Made by a program: the position numbers and the translations under genes. This document shows, piece by piece, positions 58,481 to 64,000 of a stretch of DNA of 64,000 nt. How positions within the stretch are numbered: the first letter of the stretch is position 1; each line of letters begins with the position of its first letter. Source of the DNA: Lysinibacillus xylanilyticus (GTDB lineage Bacteria > Bacillota > Bacilli > Bacillales_A > Planococcaceae); contig NZ_MDDN01000001.1 in NCBI RefSeq assembly GCF_001708185.1, positions 806,001 to 870,000 on the forward strand, written 5' to 3'. Below the pieces are notes generated by a model, which did not search any database, was not told where the DNA came from, and saw only the letters and a list, made by a program, of their open reading frames with translations.

Positions 58481-59566
58481 TCACTTTATCTCAATTTGAT
58501 AGGTTTTATCTTCTTTATGCATTAAGTAAAAATCAATCATCCTAGGCATAGTCTGTATAAAATCGGGACATATAATACCTCCCTTTTTCAAAATCGCAAC
58601 AGCTTCTGATGTATCGAACTTCGCATTCCAAGTTAAATAATCTAAAGATTCTTGCTCAACACCTAGATTTTTCCGAATAAGTGGCACTTGTAAAGATACT
58701 CTTGCCAGTGTTAACGGTAATCGTCCCTTAGGATAGCGGTTAGTTAATAATTTTACCATCGTCCGGTATACTTCCTGCATAGGATGTGGATTTGGATCCG
58801 TTAGATGCAAAGTTTTCCCTTCAGCACATTTTTCATCTACTAAATAAGTCGAGGCGTTTACAATATAATCTACTGGAACTACATTGATTTTTGATTGCGA
58901 TCGGCCAATATACGGAATAAACGGGAGACATTTTAATTTATCTACCATATTTAAAAAGAAATAAGGTCCATCGAATTTAACTGTCTCACCTGTTTCAGAA
59001 TGGCCTCGGACTATGCCAGGGCGAATAATTGTCAGTGGTACTTCTGCTTTTAAATCCTCTACTAGTTGCTCAGCTTCATATTTTGTTTCCTCATAATAGT
59101 TTTTAAATGCAGAAGGGCGAATTAGTTCGTTTTCACGTAAAACACCTTCACGTGTACCCGCCACATACGCTGTACTAAAATACATATAGCGTCTTAAGTT
59201 CGGAAGTGTTCGAACAAAATCATTGACCATATTCGTACCATGCACATTTATCTTCCACGCTACATCGCGTGGTACTGCTAAATCATAAATTGCGGCTAAA
59301 TGCCAAAGCACCTCAATTTGAGATACAATTTCCTGGCCAACTTGATTTTCTAGACCAAGATTCGGTAATGTAATATCTCCCTCTACGATACGAATAGAAC
59401 AGTTAGGAAACTCCGCTAATATATTATCTTTTTCTATATTTGCCTTTATTAATTCACCCGCTAAAGTAATTGCGATTACTTCCTGTGATTGATTTTTTCG
59501 AAATAACTCGCGTATTAACTGACCCGAAATAAACCCTGGAAAACCTGTAAAAAAATGAACTGCCAT
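58481..59566 (-). CDS. Extended SDR, male-sterility/thioester-reductase-like NAD-binding protein
   Basis: Protein of 361 residues. N-terminal FFTGFPGFISG (variant of TGxxGxxG), EGDITLPNLGL, LWHLAAIYDLAV, STAYVAGT and catalytic Tyr-x3-Lys in YYEETKYEAE; RPGIVRGHSETGE follows. This is the NAD_binding_4 pattern of fatty acyl-CoA or thioester reductases, but there is no adjacent carrier or adenylation gene. C-terminal part (about 270-361) is unassigned. ATG after AGGGGGG, 19 bases after the RND pump gene with which it is probably co-transcribed. Substrate unknown; a lipid or acyl derivative is a guess. Confidence 0.82.
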   Translation of the reverse strand: MAVHFFTGFPGFISGQLIRELFRKNQSQEVIAITLAGELIKANIEKDNILAEFPNCSIRIVEGDITLPNLGLENQVGQEIVSQIEVLWHLAAIYDLAVPRDVAWKINVHGTNMVNDFVRTLPNLRRYMYFSTAYVAGTREGVLRENELIRPSAFKNYYEETKYEAEQLVEDLKAEVPLTIIRPGIVRGHSETGETVKFDGPYFFLNMVDKLKCLPFIPYIGRSQSKINVVPVDYIVNASTYLVDEKCAEGKTLHLTDPNPHPMQEVYRTMVKLLTNRYPKGRLPLTLARVSLQVPLIRKNLGVEQESLDYLTWNAKFDTSEAVAILKKGGIICPDFIQTMPRMIDFYLMHKEDKTYQIEIK

Positions 59567-59585
59567 CTCTCATTCCCCCCTGAAC

Positions 59586-62500
59586 TTAACGCATCTTCCT
59601 AGTTTCTTTATCCATTAAGCTGTAGACAATCGGTACAATATATAATGTAAGTAAAGTTGATGTGACAAGTCCTCCAATTACTGCAATCCCCATCGGTTGG
59701 TTCATCTCTGTTCCTTCTCCAATGCCAAGAGCAAGTGGTAATAAACCTAAAATTGTTGTTAGCGCAGTCATTAAAATTGGTCGAATTCGATCCTGTGTAG
59801 CAAGTAAAATCGCATCGTATGTTGCCATTCCATCGGCTTTTTGTTGATTAATGTAATCTACAAGTACAATCCCATTATTCACGACAATTCCAACTAATAT
59901 TAAAATCCCTATAATAGATGTCACACCAATTAGCGTGTTCGTAACAAACATCGCAATTACGACGCCTATAATCATTAACGGTACCGTAAACATGATAATG
60001 AATGGATATTTGAATGATTCAAATTGTGCAGCCATCACGATATATACAAGCACTATTGCTAGTACGACTGCTAAAAGCAAATCTTTAATCGCACTATCAT
60101 AAAGCTCACGATCTCCACTAAAGACAACTTGAGTTTCGGATGGTAAATCAGCTTTTTCCAATGCTCGATCCACTTTAGCTGAAATACCCCCTAATGATTC
60201 CTCCGTTTCATAATCGACAAAAAATGCAACAGCTGCTGCCTGATCAGAACGTCTAATCGATACAGGTCCTTCCTTTACAGAAACCGTAGCAATATCCTCT
60301 AGGTTTACAAATAAACCAGCAGGTGAACGAAGCTGCATCGATTTTAAGGATTCGATACTATCATTAAATACTTGTCCAAAACCTGTATAGACAGGTAATA
60401 CAGCACCATCCTCTGCAATTATTTGCGTAGTGAGTTGTCCCTTTGTCATTTGATTGACCGTTTGAGCAATTTGCGCGGGTACAAATCCGTAGTCCTTCGC
60501 CTTTTCTCGGTCTACTTCTACTTGTATTTCTTTTACAACGTTATCTAAATCCGTAGTTACTTTTGTGACGGAATTTACTTTTAATAGCTCCTGCTGCACT
60601 TTATCAACAGAGCTATGAAGTCGTTGCTCATCAGAGTCAGTTAACCTAAACGTTAATGTATTCGGTGAAGAACCAGTTGACGTTGAGACACTGAAGGCGA
60701 TTTCAACTTGTTCGCCAAGCTCCGCACGCAAATCTCGCTCAACCTCTTCTACAAACTCGAAAATAGAACGGTCCCTATCTGCTAAAGGGACAAGCTTTAC
60801 ATATAGCTCTGCTTGGTTTGCATTTGTCTGTCCTCGTGACTGTGTCTGCTGTGTACCACCGATAAAACTAACATATACGTCAACATCTTTCTCCTGTTTT
60901 AAGCGTTCTTCAATTTTCGCCACAACTTTTTCTGTTTCTGATACCGCTACACCTTCTTCAAGATTCACACTAATGGATGTAAATCCTTCATCGGTTGGCG
61001 GTAAAAACTCTGTACCAATTTTCGTAAGTCCAAACAACGCAAGTCCAAAACAAACAACGGCTGAGATCAGGACAAGCATACGGTGATGCAGTACCCAAAT
61101 AACCGATGATTTGTAGCTCTTGTAGAAAAGTGACTCATTACGTTTTTCATAAATATTTGTAGATTTCATTTTCAAAAAACGACTTGCAAGCATTGGCACA
61201 ACTGTTAACGCAACAACTAAAGAAGCAATTAGGCTAAAAGAAATAGTTAATGCAAATTCTGTAAAGATTTGTCCTATTAAACCTTCAATAAACATGACGG
61301 GAATGAATACTGCAATAGTTGTGAGAGTGGAAGCAGTAATCGCAAGTGCCACTTCCTTTGTCCCTTCCTTAGCTGCTACTATCGGATCCTTGCCAAGACC
61401 TAAATGTCGTTCAATGTTTTCAATAACAACAATCGCATTATCAACAAGCATACCGATGCCAAGCGCTAACGCTCCTAACGTCATAATATTGAGCGAGAAA
61501 TTTGCAAAAAACATTAAAACAAATGTAACAATAACTGAATATGGAATCGCAATTCCAATGATAATAGGGCTTTTCACACTACGAAGAAAGACGAATAGCA
61601 CGAACATTGCGAATAACCCACCTAAAAGTAAAGAAGATCCAATATTGCTAATCGCTGAATCCACATAATTACCTTGATCCACTAACACATCCGCAACGAT
61701 TCCTTCATATTCCTTTTTCGTTAATAGGTCATTTAAAACTTCTTTAAAAGCTTTTGATACTTCTGCCGTATTTGCGCCCGATTCCTGTAATACAGACATT
61801 AAAACTGCAGGATGCTCATTTGCTCTTGTTGTAGTTATTGATTTCTGCTCCACGCGCTCAACAGACGCTACTTCTCCAACCGTTAAAGCTTTACCATCTA
61901 TCGGATTTACTGAAATAATTAAATCAGCAATGCTTTCTGGCGAAGTTAATGTACTAACAATACGAGTAGTTAACATCTTCCCATCAGCTGTTAACACTGG
62001 TTCACCAGGAAGAGAAACATTGTTCGATTGGATAATTTGAATAATATCCGCTTGGGTTATTCCTTTCTCAACTAGCTTCGGCTCATCTAAAGTTATTTGA
62101 ACTTCTTCTATAAGCTTACCGGAAACATTTACACTTGCGACACCTGCTGTTCGACGAAGTTCTTTTTCTAAGTCTTCTGCGAGTAATCGCACGTCTACAT
62201 TGTCATTTTCCGCACGTAGGGAAAGCTGTATTATAGGAAATTGCGATGGATCAAATTTTAAAAAACTAGGTTTCTCAGCATCATTTGGTAAAGGGGTCAT
62301 ATCGATTCGTTGTAATATATCAAGCTGAACATCTTCAATATTGGTTGCCCAATCAAACTCGAGAATAATTAAATTGGATCCTTCTTGCGAGGTAGACTGT
62401 AATTTTTTTATCCCTGGCAAGGTTGCAAGTGATGTTTCTAATGGCTTCGTTATTTTCTCATTAACCTCTGTAGGGCTTGCACCAGGATAAGAGGTAACGA

Positions 62501-62639
62501 CGACACCTATTGGTGGACGTAAGTCTGGAATAAGCGTAATAGGTATTTTTAATAATGACACGCCACCTAAAATAATGACCAATAACATCGTAACAATTGT
62601 AAAAACAGGTCTTTTAATAGAAAAATTACTAATGTTCAC
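59586..62639 (-). CDS. RND-family efflux pump, SwrC-like
   Basis: Proton-driven RND exporter of 1017 residues with 12 TM helices and two large extracytoplasmic domains (about 35-330 and 540-830). TM4 carries GMLVDNAIVVIENIERH: one of the two acidic relay residues of AcrB is Asn here, as in many Gram-positive relatives as far as I recall. The N-terminal SNFSIKRPVFTIVTMLLVI is the family opening. B. subtilis SwrC/YerP exports surfactin and is needed for swarming; it is slightly longer. No periplasmic adaptor is encoded. Start GTG 62639 after AAAGGAG. First gene of a pair with the SDR. Confidence 0.9.
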   Translation of the reverse strand: MNISNFSIKRPVFTIVTMLLVIILGGVSLLKIPITLIPDLRPPIGVVVTSYPGASPTEVNEKITKPLETSLATLPGIKKLQSTSQEGSNLIILEFDWATNIEDVQLDILQRIDMTPLPNDAEKPSFLKFDPSQFPIIQLSLRAENDNVDVRLLAEDLEKELRRTAGVASVNVSGKLIEEVQITLDEPKLVEKGITQADIIQIIQSNNVSLPGEPVLTADGKMLTTRIVSTLTSPESIADLIISVNPIDGKALTVGEVASVERVEQKSITTTRANEHPAVLMSVLQESGANTAEVSKAFKEVLNDLLTKKEYEGIVADVLVDQGNYVDSAISNIGSSLLLGGLFAMFVLFVFLRSVKSPIIIGIAIPYSVIVTFVLMFFANFSLNIMTLGALALGIGMLVDNAIVVIENIERHLGLGKDPIVAAKEGTKEVALAITASTLTTIAVFIPVMFIEGLIGQIFTEFALTISFSLIASLVVALTVVPMLASRFLKMKSTNIYEKRNESLFYKSYKSSVIWVLHHRMLVLISAVVCFGLALFGLTKIGTEFLPPTDEGFTSISVNLEEGVAVSETEKVVAKIEERLKQEKDVDVYVSFIGGTQQTQSRGQTNANQAELYVKLVPLADRDRSIFEFVEEVERDLRAELGEQVEIAFSVSTSTGSSPNTLTFRLTDSDEQRLHSSVDKVQQELLKVNSVTKVTTDLDNVVKEIQVEVDREKAKDYGFVPAQIAQTVNQMTKGQLTTQIIAEDGAVLPVYTGFGQVFNDSIESLKSMQLRSPAGLFVNLEDIATVSVKEGPVSIRRSDQAAAVAFFVDYETEESLGGISAKVDRALEKADLPSETQVVFSGDRELYDSAIKDLLLAVVLAIVLVYIVMAAQFESFKYPFIIMFTVPLMIIGVVIAMFVTNTLIGVTSIIGILILVGIVVNNGIVLVDYINQQKADGMATYDAILLATQDRIRPILMTALTTILGLLPLALGIGEGTEMNQPMGIAVIGGLVTSTLLTLYIVPIVYSLMDKETRKMR

Positions 62640-62714
62640 TTTTTACAAGCTCCTTTTCTTTCTTGTCCTTTCTATGATAGCCGAAAAGGATAATATTTTA
62701 TAAATTTGGTAAAT

Positions 62715-63110
62715 ACCATAACGTGTGGTTGATTTCCGTTCCGACTGGGCGCTTTGTAGCTGTCGCTTTGCTTTCGCTACAGATAAAACATTTGCCGCTG
62801 ACGCTTCGCTTTCGCGCAGATAAAACATTGCCGCTGACGCTTCGCTTTCGCGCAGAGCAGAGCTTCCTGGGGGCGTCCGATGAGCCGCTTTTGTTGCTGC
62901 CGCTACGTTAGCACTACGCTTTCGCACAGAAAACATCCGCTTCGCTCCAGGGTCTCGGGCCAACAGATGTTTTTTGCGCGAAAGCGTAGCGGCAGTAGCA
63001 CCGATGTTGGTCACGAAGGCGTTATCACAGGATGTGATGCTCTTAGTCTTCGTTCCTCTATCGCTAATCCCCAAGGAGTCGCCCAGTCTCCACTCCAATC
63101 AACGTTTAGT
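62715..63110. repeat. Composite intergenic repeat region, copy H
   Basis: Starts like the 27.36-kb element (CGTTCCGACTGGGCGCTTT), is then interrupted by two direct 36-37-bp copies (62780-62816 and 62817-62852) of a CAGATAAAACATT ... TTCGCTTTCGCG module, and resumes with CCTGGGGGCGTCC at about 62866. Next come further GCGAAAGCG modules, then the hairpin ACGAAG / CTTCGT around TCACAGGATGTGA (about 63008-63055). No gene on either strand has a ribosome site. From 63111 to the prfC terminator the sequence is AT-rich. Confidence 0.75.
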
Positions 63111-63193
63111 GATGAGTCTATATATTTGTAAACAATCAAATTTGAATTTCCCAATACTGTATATATTCTACATATAGCGTCATTTTTCCTTGT

Positions 63194-63233
63194 AAAAAAA
63201 CACGAATCGCAACATGTCGATTCGTGTTTTTTC
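63194..63233 (-). terminator. Terminator of prfC
   Basis: CACGAATCG ... CGATTCGTG hairpin with T runs on both sides; starts right after the prfC stop. Confidence 0.92.
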
Positions 63234-64000
63234 TTATAAAAGGCTATATAGTTTAATGTTTTCGTTTTTATCAGCAAACCAACGCATGGCAAATTCGTTT
63301 TCAAATAAGAAAACAAGATTATCAAAACGGTCTTTAACAAGCATTGAACGCCCTGATGACATTGATTCTTTAACATCTTCTTCGTTTTCAATCCAGCGTG
63401 CAATTTTTGAACCAATTGGCTCCATCTTCACTTCAACATTGTATTCATTTTTCATACGATGCTCAAAAACCTCAAATTGTAATTGACCAACTGCTCCCAG
63501 AATAACTTCTTCTGTATGCAATGTTTTATAATATTGAATGGCGCCTTCTTGCACTAGTTGTAAAATCCCTTTATGGAATTGCTTAGATTTCATTACGTTT
63601 TTAGCAGTTACTCGAACGAATAGCTCTGGTGTGAACTGCGGCAATTTTTCAAATTGGAATGTCTTTTTACCACCTACAACTGTGTCACCAATCTGATAAG
63701 TACCTGTGTCATATAAACCAATAATATCACCAGCAACAGCTTCATCTACAGTTTCACGGTCATCAGCAAGGAATTGTGTAGATTGTGTCACTTTGAATGA
63801 TTTACCTGTACGGGATAAAGTCATGTTCATACCACGCTCAAATTTACCAGATACGATACGCACAAAGGCAATACGGTCACGGTGAGCAGGATTCATATTC
63901 GCTTGAATTTTAAAGATGAAGCCTGAAAACTCATCATGCTCAACTGGATCAATAAATTGTTCATCCTCAGTAATACGAGGCTGTGGTGTTGGTGCAAATT
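63234..64000 (-). CDS. prfC: Peptide chain release factor 3, C-terminal part (runs off the window)
   Basis: The last ~255 codons of RF3, a GTPase that recycles RF1/RF2 from the ribosome. Visible: the end of the GTPase/domain II junction ([35 protein letters not shown]), the domain II beta barrel, and the C-terminal RF3_C domain ([35 protein letters not shown]). The frame is open to the window edge; the methionine in NMNPAHRDR is internal, not a start. Terminator immediately downstream. Confidence 0.94.
   Translation of the reverse strand, partial: FAPTPQPRITEDEQFIDPVEHDEFSGFIFKIQANMNPAHRDRIAFVRIVSGKFERGMNMTLSRTGKSFKVTQSTQFLADDRETVDEAVAGDIIGLYDTGTYQIGDTVVGGKKTFQFEKLPQFTPELFVRVTAKNVMKSKQFHKGILQLVQEGAIQYYKTLHTEEVILGAVGQLQFEVFEHRMKNEYNVEVKMEPIGSKIARWIENEEDVKESMSSGRSMLVKDRFDNLVFLFENEFAMRWFADKNENIKLYSLL

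Noticed and set aside
62643-63177. Short open frames on both strands between swrC-like and prfC
   Set aside because: They run through the GCGAAAGCG repeat modules, have repeat-derived composition, and lack ribosome sites.

Overview
The window is a low-GC, AT-rich Firmicute chromosome segment. Gene content and protein motifs point to a spore-forming Bacillaceae/Planococcaceae member, most likely Lysinibacillus or a close relative. This is my recognition from protein families (YkuU/YkuV, CcpC, DarB, KtrC/KtrD, CheV, a Spo0E-like phosphatase, SwrC-like RND); no database was searched. Recognisable yk-region homologues (ykuV, ykuU, ktrC, ccpC, darB, fadH, cheV, ykwC, ykvS, mhqR/ykvE, ktrD, ykoY) occur in an order that, from memory, is collinear with one arm of the Bacillus subtilis chromosome. 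Blocks of other genes are inserted between them.

Layout. 0-3.7 kb: DctS/DctR two-component system facing the C4-dicarboxylate carrier gene dctP, which has a consensus CcpA (cre) site. 3.8-6.4 kb: ktrC with a small membrane protein, then ykuV and ykuU (thiol/peroxide defence). 6.8-11.2 kb: XRE-cupin regulator and potABCD polyamine importer. 11.7-12.9 kb: NorA/Bmr-like efflux pump. 12.9-14.2 kb: TPP riboswitch, terminator, a 12-copy 42-bp tandem array and thiW. 14.3-15.3 kb: MarR-EVE pair behind a perfect inverted repeat. 15.4-27.2 kb: an eight-gene operon (large membrane ectoprotein, ABC ATPase and permease, Q/N-rich coiled-coil protein, MoxR AAA+, DUF58, two VWA proteins) behind a perfect 34-bp palindrome. 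27.4-30.4 kb: ccpC, darB, a small membrane protein and fadH with a FadR-like box. 30.7-37.3 kb: a beta-hydroxy-acid/valine catabolic cluster (Fe-ADH, bdhA, GntP-type permease, mmsA, mmsB) divergent from a TetR regulator with a palindromic operator. 37.6-45.9 kb: GGDEF/EAL protein, ppk, ppx, cheV and a UMF1-type MFS. 46.2-50.9 kb: HxlR/DoxX pair, ykwC, a previously uncalled Spo0E-like gene, small proteins, a CPBP protein and a lipoprotein. 51.1-55.1 kb: MhqR-like MarR, orphan PAS histidine kinase and a B12-radical SAM protein. 55.7-64 kb: ktrD, ykoY with its yybP-ykoY (Mn2+) riboswitch, an extended SDR, a SwrC-like RND pump and the 3' part of prfC.

Themes. Potassium and c-di-AMP physiology (KtrC, KtrD, DarB), metabolite-sensing RNAs (TPP, Mn2+) and carbon catabolite control (cre, CcpC) recur. 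Intergenic regions carry a dispersed, multi-hairpin repeat family of at least seven full or partial copies. Several copies sit directly against stop codons and before the gene's terminator, and one hairpin stem appears to change on both sides between copies. This family, the thiW-leader 42-bp array, the palindrome-controlled MoxR/VWA/ABC operon and the MarR-EVE unit are the parts least explained by known biology. No rRNA, tRNA, CRISPR, prophage or intact insertion sequence was seen.
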